Origin: Variovorax sp. V93
GTDB taxonomy: Bacteria > Pseudomonadota > Gammaproteobacteria > Burkholderiales > Burkholderiaceae_C
DNA: 64,000 nucleotides
Direction of reading: 5' to 3'
NCBI RefSeq assembly: GCF_041154485.1
Contig: NZ_AP028669.1
Span: forward strand, 3,658,001-3,722,000
A program made the translations under genes and the position numbers. The notes beneath the pieces are model-generated. The model was not told the DNA's origin, ran no database searches, and saw only the letters and a list, made by a program, of their open reading frames with translations. Of the stretch, positions 26,410-34,349 are shown piece after piece (position 1 is the stretch's first letter; every line of letters starts with the position of its first letter).

Positions 26410-27033
26410 ATGGACTTTTCTCTTTTCCTCAAGGCCCTGGTCATCGGGCTGTCGATTGCCGCACCCGTGGGTCCCATAGGCCTGCTCTGCATCCAGCGCA
26501 CGCTCGCGCACGGCCGTGCCATCGGTTTTCTCAGCGGCCTCGGGGCCGCGCTGGCGGATGCGTGCTACGGCGCGATCGGCGCGTTTGGCGTGTCGGCGGT
26601 CATCTCGTCGATGGTGGCGGCGCGCGTGCCGCTGGCGCTCGGCGGCGCGGCCTTCCTGGCGTGGATGGGTGTGCAGCTGCTGCGCGCACCGGCCGCCACC
26701 CAGGCCCGCAGCGCGCAGGACGCCGCCACGCCGCTCAAAGCCACGCTGTCGGTGTTCATGCTCACGCTCGCGAACCCGATGACGATCCTGTCCTTCGTCG
26801 CGGTGTTCGCGTCGATCGGCACCGGGCATGCGAGCGGCAGCAGCAGCGCTGCCGTGACGATGGTGACGGGCGTTTTCCTCGGGTCGGCCATGTGGTGGCT
26901 GGGCCTCTCTACCGTGGTGTCGATGGTGCGGCACAAGCTCGGTGCGCGGGTGCTCCAGTCCATCAACCGGCTGTCGGGCGTGCTGTTGCTGGGCTTTGCC
27001 GTGTTTCAGCTCTCGGCGCTGCTGTCGCGCTGA
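26410..27033 (+). CDS. LysE/RhtB-family amino-acid exporter
   Basis: This 207-residue inner-membrane exporter has about six membrane segments. Marks are the opening FLKALVIGLSIAAPVGPIGLLCIQRTL, with the conserved PxGP motif in the first helix, and LTLANPMTILSFVAVFA in the middle. It is divergent from the Lrp-family gene, so it is likely induced by the amino acid it exports. The substrate cannot be told from sequence. Its 3' end overlaps the 3' end of the convergent DUF418 gene by 28 bases. Confidence 0.92.
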   Translation: MDFSLFLKALVIGLSIAAPVGPIGLLCIQRTLAHGRAIGFLSGLGAALADACYGAIGAFGVSAVISSMVAARVPLALGGAAFLAWMGVQLLRAPAATQARSAQDAATPLKATLSVFMLTLANPMTILSFVAVFASIGTGHASGSSSAAVTMVTGVFLGSAMWWLGLSTVVSMVRHKLGARVLQSINRLSGVLLLGFAVFQLSALLSR

Positions 27034-28223
27034 TCCACATGCCGGCGCCGCCGCAGCGGCGGGCGCTGGAGGTTGGTGAAGGCCCGCAGCAGCCACTCCG
27101 CCGGGCCGTAGGCGAAGCGCTGCATCCACCAGTGGCTCAGCGCCAGGTTGCCCGCGAAGATCGCGAACGCGACCGCGAATGTCGCCAGCGGCCCGACCGT
27201 TCCGATCCAGCGCAGCCCGTAGGCCAGAAAGATCCACGCGCAAGCCGCCGATTGCAGCAGGTAGTTCGACAGCGCCATGCGCCCCGCCGGCGCCAGCAGC
27301 TGCGCCAGCCACCGGCCGCGAGCGCTCTGGAACACGAGCAGCATGCCGGCCGCATACGCGGCCGACAGGAACGGCGCCGTCAGCAGCGTGAGCGCGAGGG
27401 CCTGGATGTCGCGCACCGGATCGCTCAGCCGCAAGGTCGGCCAGGCGTAGGCCAGCGCACCCGGCAGGCCGATGGCAAGGCCCCACCAGAACACGCGCCA
27501 CCACAGTGTGCGATGCGCCTCGGCATGTGCGAGGAGCCCGCGCTTGCCGGCGATGAAGCCCGCCAGGAACATGGCCAGCGCCTCCGGCGCCTGCACCAGC
27601 GCCGTGATCCACCAGGTCTGCGAGAGATCGCGCAGATGCTGCACCACCACCATGGCGGGCGTGGCGCGGTAGGCGGCCAGCGCCGCGGCGGCTTCGCCGT
27701 AGGCCGCCTGCGCCGCCATCTGCATGTCCGCGTGCGTGTACATCTGGCCGACCGCGGCCCACAGCAATGAAGTGAGCAGCACCAGCACGATGGCCGTGCA
27801 CGCCAGGAACACATCGCTGCGCCGCCGCAGCACGAGCAGCACGGCGCCCAGCACGGCATACGCGGTGAGGATGTCGCCGTAGTAGAGCAGCACGGCATGC
27901 GCCACGCCGAGGGCCCACAGCCCGACATGCCGCCGCACCATGCGCGGCACGAAGGGCTTGCCGTCGCGCTCGGCCGCGCGCATCTGCAGCGTGAAGCTGT
28001 AGCCGAACAGGAACGAGAACAGCAGATAGAACTTGCTCTCGAACACAAGGGCCCGCACGAACGAGGCGCCGCGGTCGGCCGGCGAGACGGCCATCGGATC
28101 GGGAATGCCCAGGCCGTAGTAGGTTGACGCGAAGCTCGCGATGTTGACCACCAGGATGCCCAGCAGCGCAAAGCCGCGCAGCGCATCGACCATCTGCTGG
28201 CGTTCGCTCGGGGCGGTGTTCAT
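27006..28223 (-). CDS. DUF418-family membrane protein
   Basis: This 405-residue protein has about 9-10 hydrophobic segments, starting MNTAPSERQQMVDALRGFALLGILVVNI, the usual DUF418/YeiB opening (related to OpgC-type acyltransferases of the heparan-alpha-glucosaminide fold). DUF418 proper is the C-terminal half, with GRMALSNYLLQSAACAWIFL and HWWMQRFAYGPAEWLLRAFT. The function is not established; acyl transfer to an envelope component is a guess from fold. The start overlaps the stop of the upstream LysR gene by four bases (ATGA), so the regulator and this protein are made from one message. Confidence 0.9.
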   Translation of the reverse strand: MNTAPSERQQMVDALRGFALLGILVVNIASFASTYYGLGIPDPMAVSPADRGASFVRALVFESKFYLLFSFLFGYSFTLQMRAAERDGKPFVPRMVRRHVGLWALGVAHAVLLYYGDILTAYAVLGAVLLVLRRRSDVFLACTAIVLVLLTSLLWAAVGQMYTHADMQMAAQAAYGEAAAALAAYRATPAMVVVQHLRDLSQTWWITALVQAPEALAMFLAGFIAGKRGLLAHAEAHRTLWWRVFWWGLAIGLPGALAYAWPTLRLSDPVRDIQALALTLLTAPFLSAAYAAGMLLVFQSARGRWLAQLLAPAGRMALSNYLLQSAACAWIFLAYGLRWIGTVGPLATFAVAFAIFAGNLALSHWWMQRFAYGPAEWLLRAFTNLQRPPLRRRRHVDQRDSSAES

Positions 28224-29188
28224 GCGGGTTTCCTGACGCCGGCACTGCCCCGGTTGCCGCCCGCCGCAGCCGCGACGATGCCGCGGATCGCTTCGACCAG
28301 CAGCCGTGCGCCCTCGCCCGCTTCGCCGCCGCGCCGCACGGTAAAGCCCACCGGCCCCTCGGTGCCCGAGGTGTCGATGGCCACGCGCTTCAACGCGCCC
28401 TGCGCAATGAAGCCCTCGACGGCACCCTGCGGCGCGAACCACACGGCGTCGCAGCGCTGCAGCAGCCCGACCACGAAGCTGGTGTCCGTCGCCTCCACCA
28501 GCCGGCTGGGCAGCGCCATGCCCTGCGCGATCAGGAAGGCATCGGCCGTGTGCCGGATCAGGGTGCCCGAGACCGGCAGCACCAGCGGATGGGCGGCCAG
28601 GGCGTCGAGCCTGGGCCTGCGCCGCGCCGCGAGCGGATGGCCCGGGCGCACCACCAGCAGCAGCGGTTCGCTGTAGAGCTGTTCGAACGCCAGGTCGGCC
28701 ATCGCCGAAGCCTGCGCGAGCCGGCCGAGCACGAGATCGATCTCGCCCTGGCGCAGCTGCGTCATCAGCTGCGCGTTGGTGCCGCTCACCACGCGCACGC
28801 GCAGCGCCGGATGCGATGCATACAGCTGCGCGACGGCCTCGGGCAACAGGTTGGCCGCCATGTTGGGCAGCGCGCCCACGGCCACGCGCAGCTGGTCGGC
28901 TTCGGGCTGGTCCATGGCCAGGCCCATGCCTTCGCGCAACCCGCGCAGCGCGGAGACGGCATGGCGCACCAGCACCTCGGCCGCCGGCGTGAGCTCGACG
29001 CCGCGGCGGCGGCGCAGCAGCAGCTGGCGCCCGACGATCTCCTCGAGCTCGGCAATGGTCTTGGACACCGCGGGCTGGGTGAGCGACAGGGCCTTGCCCG
29101 CGCGCACGAGATTGCGCTCCTGCGCCACCATCACGAGGCATTGCAGGTGGCGCAGCTTGAGGCGCGCAAAGTTGTTCATGGCTGACAT
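28220..29188 (-). CDS. LysR-family regulator, PcaQ-like
   Basis: This protein of about 322 residues has a winged helix-turn-helix at residues 1-70 (LRHLQCLVMVAQERNLVRAGKALSLTQPAVSKTIAELEEI) and an effector domain beyond about residue 95. The wording is that of PcaQ/GbpR regulators, which respond to protocatechuate-pathway intermediates or related acids. The start at 29188 (MSAMNNFARL) has GGGAAG seven bases upstream; the ATG at 29179 is the alternative. It is divergent from a Bug-family binding-protein gene and translationally coupled to DUF418. A PcaQ-like dyad sits in the divergent gap. Confidence 0.88.
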   Translation of the reverse strand: MSAMNNFARLKLRHLQCLVMVAQERNLVRAGKALSLTQPAVSKTIAELEEIVGRQLLLRRRRGVELTPAAEVLVRHAVSALRGLREGMGLAMDQPEADQLRVAVGALPNMAANLLPEAVAQLYASHPALRVRVVSGTNAQLMTQLRQGEIDLVLGRLAQASAMADLAFEQLYSEPLLLVVRPGHPLAARRRPRLDALAAHPLVLPVSGTLIRHTADAFLIAQGMALPSRLVEATDTSFVVGLLQRCDAVWFAPQGAVEGFIAQGALKRVAIDTSGTEGPVGFTVRRGGEAGEGARLLVEAIRGIVAAAAGGNRGSAGVRKPA

Positions 29189-29220
29189 GGGAGGCTTCCC
29201 TGTGAGGCGGCCATCCAAAT

Positions 29221-29236
29221 ATAACCAGCTGGAATA
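29221..29236 (+). promoter_or_regulatory. PcaQ-type operator candidate
   Basis: ATAACC-AGCT-GGAATA lies between the divergent PcaQ-like LysR gene and the Bug protein gene. The known PcaQ box is ATAACC-N4-GGTTA(A/T); the left half matches fully and the right half at four of six positions. A second CAGCTGG/AGCTGG repeat follows it directly. Confidence 0.5.
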
Positions 29237-29312
29237 GCTGGCAGAAGAGCTTTCAGTTGTGCGGGCCGCCTCTGCCTCCTAGAGTGCCGGCTGTACGGAG
29301 ACAAGCAAACAC

Positions 29313-30326
29313 ATGACCACCGGTTTCTCGAAGAAGAACGCCCCGGGCGCATCGCGCCGCCTGGCCCTTGCCGCCACGGCTGCCTGCGCGGCGCTTTGCC
29401 TTGCGCTCGGCAGCCCGGCCGCGCATGCCGACGCGGCCTACCCCGCCAAGCCGGTGAAATTCATCACCAACTTCCCGGCCGGCGGTCCGCTCGACATTCT
29501 CGGCCGCGCGCTGGGCGACGTGCTGCAGAAAGAGCTCAGGCAGCCCTTCGTGGTCGACAACCGGCCCGGCGCCGGCGGCAACATCGGCGCCGACCTCGTG
29601 GCCAAGAGCCCGGCCGACGGCTACACGGTGCTGCTGAGCATCGACAGCACCTTCACCATCAATCCGCACCTGTATGCGTCGATGCCCTTCGCGGCAAACG
29701 CCCTGAAGCCGCTGATGATCTTCAGCTCGTCGGGCCTGGGCTTCGGCGTCGGGCCCGCCGTGAAGGCGAAGACGCTGCCGGAATTCATCGCGCAGGCCAA
29801 GGCCGAGCCCGCCACCTTCAGCTCGGCCGGCAACGGCAGCCCGGGGCATCTTGCGGCCGGCATCTTCTCGACCGCGACCGGCGCCAAGATCACCCACGTG
29901 CCCTACAAGGGCAACGCGCCGGCCGTGATGGCGCTGCTGGGCGGCGAGGTGCAGGCCGGCATCCTCGCCACGCCGGGCCTGCTGCCGCAGGTGCAGGCCG
30001 GCAAGCTGCGCGCGCTGGCCGTAACCGGCCGCCAGCGCTCGCCGCTGCTGCCCGAGGTGCCCACGGTGGGCGAACTCGGCCTGAAGGACCTGGAATTCGA
30101 GGTGCTCTACCTCGCGATGGTGCCGGCCGCCACGCCCGAGCCCGTGATGCAGGTGCTGCGCCAGTCGCTGCAGAAGGCGCTGGCGCTGCCGGAGGTCAAG
30201 GCGCGCCTGGCCTCGCTCGACATGGTGGCGCTCGGCGAGACCGGCGCCGCCGCGGCCGAGCGCCTGGCAGCCAGCCAGGCGCGCTACGGCCGCATCGTCA
30301 AGGCGACCGGGATGAAGGTGGACTGA
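29313..30326 (+). CDS. Bug-family tripartite tricarboxylate transporter binding protein 1
   Basis: This 337-residue periplasmic binding protein has an export signal to about residue 40 (basic SRRLALAATA, hydrophobic core, then AHA-DA). The mature part has the Bug marks YPAKPVKFITNFPAGGPLDILGR, VVDNRPGAGGNIGADLVAKSPADGY and HVPYKGNAPAVMALLGGEV. Bug proteins bind carboxylates and some aromatic or amide ligands for TctAB permeases or for sensing. No TctA or TctB gene is nearby. Control by the divergent PcaQ-like regulator suggests an aromatic-acid or related ligand. The 3' end overlaps the convergent MarR gene by 29 bases. Confidence 0.92.
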   Translation: MTTGFSKKNAPGASRRLALAATAACAALCLALGSPAAHADAAYPAKPVKFITNFPAGGPLDILGRALGDVLQKELRQPFVVDNRPGAGGNIGADLVAKSPADGYTVLLSIDSTFTINPHLYASMPFAANALKPLMIFSSSGLGFGVGPAVKAKTLPEFIAQAKAEPATFSSAGNGSPGHLAAGIFSTATGAKITHVPYKGNAPAVMALLGGEVQAGILATPGLLPQVQAGKLRALAVTGRQRSPLLPEVPTVGELGLKDLEFEVLYLAMVPAATPEPVMQVLRQSLQKALALPEVKARLASLDMVALGETGAAAAERLAASQARYGRIVKATGMKVD

Positions 30327-30822
30327 TGCCGGCTGCGCCGCGGCGCCCGCGGTCGGCCTTGGGCAGCACGGCCTTTTGCACCATGCGCTCGGCCTGTGCC
30401 TGCAAGCGGCGCAGGGATTCGTCGAGGCGCGTGGCGTCCTCCTCGCCCAGGGCCTCCATCAGCTCGGCGTTGATCTTCGTGACCAGCGGAAAAAGCTCGC
30501 CGTACAGCGCCTGCCCGCTCTCGGTCAGGCCCAGCAGCACCTGCCGCCGGTCGCCCGCGCGGGCCACGCGCGAGACCAGCTGTTTTTCGACCAGCGAGCC
30601 GACCGCCTTCGAGGTGCGCGCGCGGTCGAGCTGGGCATGCTCGGCCAGTTGGGAGGAGCCCAGTTCACCGCGGCTCGCGAGCACCGCGATCAGCCGCCAT
30701 TCGCGCCGCGTGATGCCGAAGCGGCCCTCGCACAGCCGGATCACCATGCCGCCCGCCACCCCGACCAGCCGCGAAAGCCGGTACAGCAGCAGGTCGTCCA
30801 GCGAGCGGCGCGGCGCGGTCAT
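30298..30822 (-). CDS. MarR-family transcriptional regulator
   Basis: This 174-residue winged-helix repressor has a core at about residues 30-145 (GITRREWRLIAVLASRGELGSSQLAEHAQLDRARTSKAVGSL, then the wing DRRQVLLGLTESGQ). The C-terminal tail after about residue 155 is basic and Ser/Pro-rich and runs into the convergent Bug gene. MarR proteins typically sense aromatic acids or other small ligands. It is divergent from the second Bug gene at 30928 and probably represses it together with the following Bug and sulfatase genes. A short dyad is present in the gap. Confidence 0.9.
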   Translation of the reverse strand: MTAPRRSLDDLLLYRLSRLVGVAGGMVIRLCEGRFGITRREWRLIAVLASRGELGSSQLAEHAQLDRARTSKAVGSLVEKQLVSRVARAGDRRQVLLGLTESGQALYGELFPLVTKINAELMEALGEEDATRLDESLRRLQAQAERMVQKAVLPKADRGRRGAAGISPPSSRSP

Positions 30823-30844
30823 TGGGGGTTAGTCCGGGGGATGG

Positions 30845-30857
30845 TTGATTAGATCAA
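30845..30857. promoter_or_regulatory. MarR operator candidate
   Basis: TTGAT-TAG-ATCAA is a 13-bp inverted repeat 23 bases from the MarR start and 70 bases before the divergent Bug gene. Its size and its place in an AT-richer patch fit a MarR dimer site. Confidence 0.45.
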
Positions 30858-30927
30858 TCGAATGTAGCGTCTCTAAAGTCCTTCGGGATCCAGCACCAAC
30901 CCCAGAAGATCCCGGAGACACCGCCCC

Positions 30928-31935
30928 ATGCCCAGCACGCCCCTTCTTTCTTCCACCTTCGGCCGCCGCCGCGCGCTCGCCGCGCTGGGCGGGCTCGCCC
31001 TGGCGCCGCTCGCCCTCGATGCGCGGGCGCAGGCCTTCAAGCCCGGCCAGCCGGTCAAGGTGCTGATCGGCGTGCCCGCCGGCGGCACGCAGGACGTGCT
31101 GACGCGCGCCATCGCGCAGCAGGTGCGCGAGACGCTGGGTCCGCTCATCATCGACAACCGCGCGGGTGCGGCGGGCCGGATTGCGGCGGAAACCGTCAAG
31201 ACCGCCGCGCCGGACGGCCACACCCTGCTGCTGGGCACGGCCAGCATGATGACCATGTTCCCGAGCGCGTACCGCAGCCTCTCGTACGACCCCATCAAGG
31301 ATTTCGTGCCGATCATCAACGCGGCGCGCTTCGAGCTGGCCCTCACCGTGCACAAGGACGTGCCTGCCAACACGCTGGCCGAGTTCATCGCCTGGGCCAA
31401 GGCGCAGGGCGACAAGCTGAGCTTCGGCTCCTATGGCGCGGGCACGCCTTCGCACTTTCTCGGCGAGATGCTCAACCGCGCGGCCGGACTGAAGATGGTG
31501 CACGTGCCCTACCGCGGCTCCACGCCCGCGCGGCAGGACCTGATGGGCGGCACCGTGCCTGTCTACTTCGACACCGTCGGCGGTGCGCAGCAGATGCTGT
31601 CCACGGGCCGCGCGAAGGTGCTGGCCACCAGCGGCGAGAAGCGCTCGCCGCTCATGCCCAACCTGCCCTGCTTCGTCGAGGCCGGCTACAAGGACGTGGT
31701 GGCCACCGCGTGGTTTGCCTACTATGCGCCGCTCAAGACGCCGCAGCCCGTCATCGACACGCTGCGCGCCGAATTCACCCGGGCCGTCAATGCGCGCGAG
31801 GTGCGCCAGCTGCTGCTGCAGAACGGCATGTACCCGGTCGGCGACGGCAGCGAGGCGCTGCTCAAGACCATGCGCGAGGACACCGCGCGCTGGGCGGGCA
31901 TCATGAAGGCCGTGAACTTCCAGGCCACCGACTGA
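30928..31935 (+). CDS. Bug-family binding protein 2
   Basis: This 335-residue periplasmic binding protein has the twin-arginine-like signal FGRRRALAALGGLALAPLAL followed by ARAQA at about residues 31-35, so Tat export is possible. The mature protein shows the Bug pattern GQPVKVLIGVPAGGTQDVLTR, LIIDNRAGAAGRIAAETVKTAAPDG and MVHVPYRGSTPARQDLMGG. It starts after GGAGA. It is first in a run with a third Bug gene (39 bases on) and a sulfatase (14 bases further), divergent from marR. The ligand is unknown; linkage to a sulfatase hints at a sulfated or desulfated organic acid. Confidence 0.91.
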   Translation: MPSTPLLSSTFGRRRALAALGGLALAPLALDARAQAFKPGQPVKVLIGVPAGGTQDVLTRAIAQQVRETLGPLIIDNRAGAAGRIAAETVKTAAPDGHTLLLGTASMMTMFPSAYRSLSYDPIKDFVPIINAARFELALTVHKDVPANTLAEFIAWAKAQGDKLSFGSYGAGTPSHFLGEMLNRAAGLKMVHVPYRGSTPARQDLMGGTVPVYFDTVGGAQQMLSTGRAKVLATSGEKRSPLMPNLPCFVEAGYKDVVATAWFAYYAPLKTPQPVIDTLRAEFTRAVNAREVRQLLLQNGMYPVGDGSEALLKTMREDTARWAGIMKAVNFQATD

Positions 31936-31974
31936 ACAACCGAACGAACGACCGAACCGAGGAGGAACCCCCAC

Positions 31975-32967
31975 ATGCCCAAAACCATCCCCATCACCCG
32001 CCGCCTTGCCGCGCTGCTTGCCGCGGCCGGCTTCATGGCGTCCATCGCCGCCCTGCCCGCCAGCGCGGGCGCCCAGGCGCTCGACAGCCCGCTGCGCATC
32101 GTCGTCGGCTACGCGCCCGGCGGCGCCACCGACCGCGTGGCGCGCATCGTCGGCGACAAGCTTGGCGCCAAACTGGGCGTGCCGGTCATCGTCGACAACA
32201 AGCCTGGCGCCGGCGGCCGCCTTGCCGCGCAGCAGGTCAAGCTCACACCCGCCGGCCAGAACGTGCTGATGCTCGCCAATCCGGCCGTGATGGTGGTGGC
32301 GCCGCTCGTCTTCAAGGACAACAACTACGACGCCGAGCGCGACTTCGTGCCCGTGTCGCACGTCAACACCTACAACTTCGCGCTGTCGGTGTCGCCCACG
32401 CTGCCGGTGCGCGAGCTCAACCACCTGCTGGCGTGGATGCGCGCCAATCCCAGCCAGGCCAACGTGGGCGTGCCGGCCACCGGCAGCCTGCCGCACTTCT
32501 TCGGCCTGATGGTGGGCGAGAAGGCCAAGGTGCAGACGCAGGTGATCGGCTACCGCGGCTCGGCCCCGCTGCTGAACGACCTGATCGGCGGCCAGGTGCC
32601 CATCTCGGTCGACACCGAGGACGTGGTGCTGCCGCTGCACGACACCGGCAAGCTGCGCATCCTCGCGCTCTCGGGCGAAAAGCGCTCGCCCTTCGCGCCG
32701 AACATCCCGACCTTCAAGGAAGCCGGCCTCGACCTGGCCGCCACCGGCTGGAACACCTTCTTCGCGCCGGCCAGCATGCCGAAGGCCAAGGCCGAGCGCC
32801 TGGCCGCCGCCATCCACGAAGTCATGCAGGATGCCGACACGCAGCGCAAGTTCAAGGACGCCGGCATGACGCCGGTGGTGAGCACGCAGGCGCAGACCGC
32901 CGCGATGCTCAAGGCCTACAAGGCGCAATGGGCCCCCGTCGTCCAGAAATCCGGCTACCAGCCCTGA
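31975..32967 (+). CDS. Bug-family binding protein 3
   Basis: This 330-residue periplasmic binding protein has a Sec-type signal with cleavage after about residue 35 (PASAGAQA). The mature Bug pattern reads LDSPLRIVVGYAPGGATDRVAR, VIVDNKPGAGGRLAAQQVK and QVIGYRGSAPLLNDLIGGQV. It sits between Bug 2 and the sulfatase, tightly spaced with a GAGGAGG-type ribosome-binding site. It is only moderately similar to its neighbour, so this is not a fresh tandem duplication. Two binding proteins in one operon may serve two related substrates. Confidence 0.91.
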   Translation: MPKTIPITRRLAALLAAAGFMASIAALPASAGAQALDSPLRIVVGYAPGGATDRVARIVGDKLGAKLGVPVIVDNKPGAGGRLAAQQVKLTPAGQNVLMLANPAVMVVAPLVFKDNNYDAERDFVPVSHVNTYNFALSVSPTLPVRELNHLLAWMRANPSQANVGVPATGSLPHFFGLMVGEKAKVQTQVIGYRGSAPLLNDLIGGQVPISVDTEDVVLPLHDTGKLRILALSGEKRSPFAPNIPTFKEAGLDLAATGWNTFFAPASMPKAKAERLAAAIHEVMQDADTQRKFKDAGMTPVVSTQAQTAAMLKAYKAQWAPVVQKSGYQP

Positions 32968-32981
32968 GCCTTTCCAAAGAC

Positions 32982-34298
32982 ATGACCCGACCCAACATCA
33001 TCTTCATCGTGGCCGACGACCTCGGCTATGCCGACCTCGGCTGCTACGGCGGCCGCGACGCCGCATTCGGCCCCGTGTCGCCCGTGCTCGACGGCCTGGC
33101 GGCCAACGGCCTGAAGCTCACGCAGGGCTATTCGAACTCGCCCGTGTGCTCGCCCACGCGCTTCGCGATGATCACCGCGCGCTACCAGTACCGCCTGCGC
33201 GGCGCGGCCGAGGAGCCCATCAACAGCAAGAGCCGCGGCAGCACCACGCTCGGCCTGCCGACCGAGCACCCCACGCTGCCTTCGCTGCTGAAGGCCGGCG
33301 GCTACCAGACCGCGCTCATCGGCAAGTGGCACCTGGGCTATCCGCCCACCTTCGGGCCGCTGCGCTCGGGCTACGACGAGTTCTTCGGGCCGATGTCGGG
33401 CGGCGTCGACTACTTCACGCACTGCGACTCCACCGGCCGCCACGACCTGTGGTTCGGCGAGGAAGACAGAAAGGAAGAGGGCTACCTCACCGACATCCTC
33501 TCCAGGCGCGCCGTCGACTACGTGGAGCGCATGTCGAAGCAGGACGCGCCCTTCTTCCTGAGCCTGCACTACACCGCGCCGCACTGGCCCTGGGAAACGC
33601 GCGACGACGCCGGGAAGGCGCCGCTCGTGAAAGACAACCTGTTCGACCTGGCCGGCGGCAACATCCATGTCTACCGCCGCATGATCCACCACATGGACGA
33701 AGGCATCGGCTGGATCATGGCCGCGCTCGAGAAGCACGGCATGGCCGACAACACGCTGGTGGTGTTCACCAGCGACAACGGCGGCGAGCGCTTTTCGGAC
33801 AACTGGCCGCTGGTCGGCGGCAAGATGGACCTGACCGAAGGCGGCATCCGCGTGCCATGGATCGCGCACTGGCCCGCGGTGATTGCCAAGGGCGGCGAGA
33901 GCCGGCAACTGTGCATGACCATGGACTGGTCCGCCACCATGCTCGACGCGGCCGGCGTCAAGGCCGATGCGGACTACCCGCTCGATGGCGTGTCGCTGAT
34001 GCCGGTGCTGAAGGACGCGAAGCACAGTTTCCGCCGCCCGCTGCACTGGCGCATGAACCATCGCGGCCAGCAGGCCATGCGCGATGGCGACTGGAAGTAC
34101 CTGAAGGTGGACGGCAACGAATACCTGTTCAACATTCCGGCCGACGAGCGCGAGCGGGCGAACCTGGGCAAGAAGGAGCCTGGGCGGCTCGCGGCCATGC
34201 GGGAAGACTGGCTGGCCTGGAATGCCAGGATGCCCGCGATTCCGGAGGATGCGACGGTGAGCCTGGGCTACTCGGTCAAGGACATGCCGCAGCGCTGA
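32982..34298 (+). CDS. Type I (formylglycine) sulfatase, arylsulfatase family
   Basis: This 438-residue enzyme hydrolyses a sulfate ester. The N-terminus RPNIIFIVADDLGYADLGCY has the metal-binding aspartates 12-13. The signature NSPVCSPTRFAMITAR contains Cys56 in C-x-P-x-R, the residue oxidised to formylglycine. Other marks are LIGKWHLG, the second metal site FTSDNGGERFSDN around residue 264, and a C-terminal domain. No signal peptide is present, so it acts in the cytoplasm, unlike many sulfatases. No formylglycine-generating enzyme is in the window. It closes the Bug2-Bug3-sulfatase operon and is followed by a strong hairpin. Confidence 0.93.
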   Translation: MTRPNIIFIVADDLGYADLGCYGGRDAAFGPVSPVLDGLAANGLKLTQGYSNSPVCSPTRFAMITARYQYRLRGAAEEPINSKSRGSTTLGLPTEHPTLPSLLKAGGYQTALIGKWHLGYPPTFGPLRSGYDEFFGPMSGGVDYFTHCDSTGRHDLWFGEEDRKEEGYLTDILSRRAVDYVERMSKQDAPFFLSLHYTAPHWPWETRDDAGKAPLVKDNLFDLAGGNIHVYRRMIHHMDEGIGWIMAALEKHGMADNTLVVFTSDNGGERFSDNWPLVGGKMDLTEGGIRVPWIAHWPAVIAKGGESRQLCMTMDWSATMLDAAGVKADADYPLDGVSLMPVLKDAKHSFRRPLHWRMNHRGQQAMRDGDWKYLKVDGNEYLFNIPADERERANLGKKEPGRLAAMREDWLAWNARMPAIPEDATVSLGYSVKDMPQR

Positions 34299-34303
34299 AC
34301 CCA

Positions 34304-34343
34304 GGCGAAGGAACGAGCGGCTCCGCCGCCTCGTCCCTTCGCC
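34304..34343. terminator. Strong hairpin between convergent genes
   Basis: The arms 34304-34321 and 34325-34343 (GGCGAAGG..ACGAG..CGGC and its complement) pair over about 18 bp with one mismatch and one bulge around a 3-4 base loop. It lies five bases after the sulfatase stop and six bases before the end of the convergent repeat-protein gene, so it can stop transcription from both sides. No U-run follows. Confidence 0.65.
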
Positions 34344-34349
34344 AATCCT

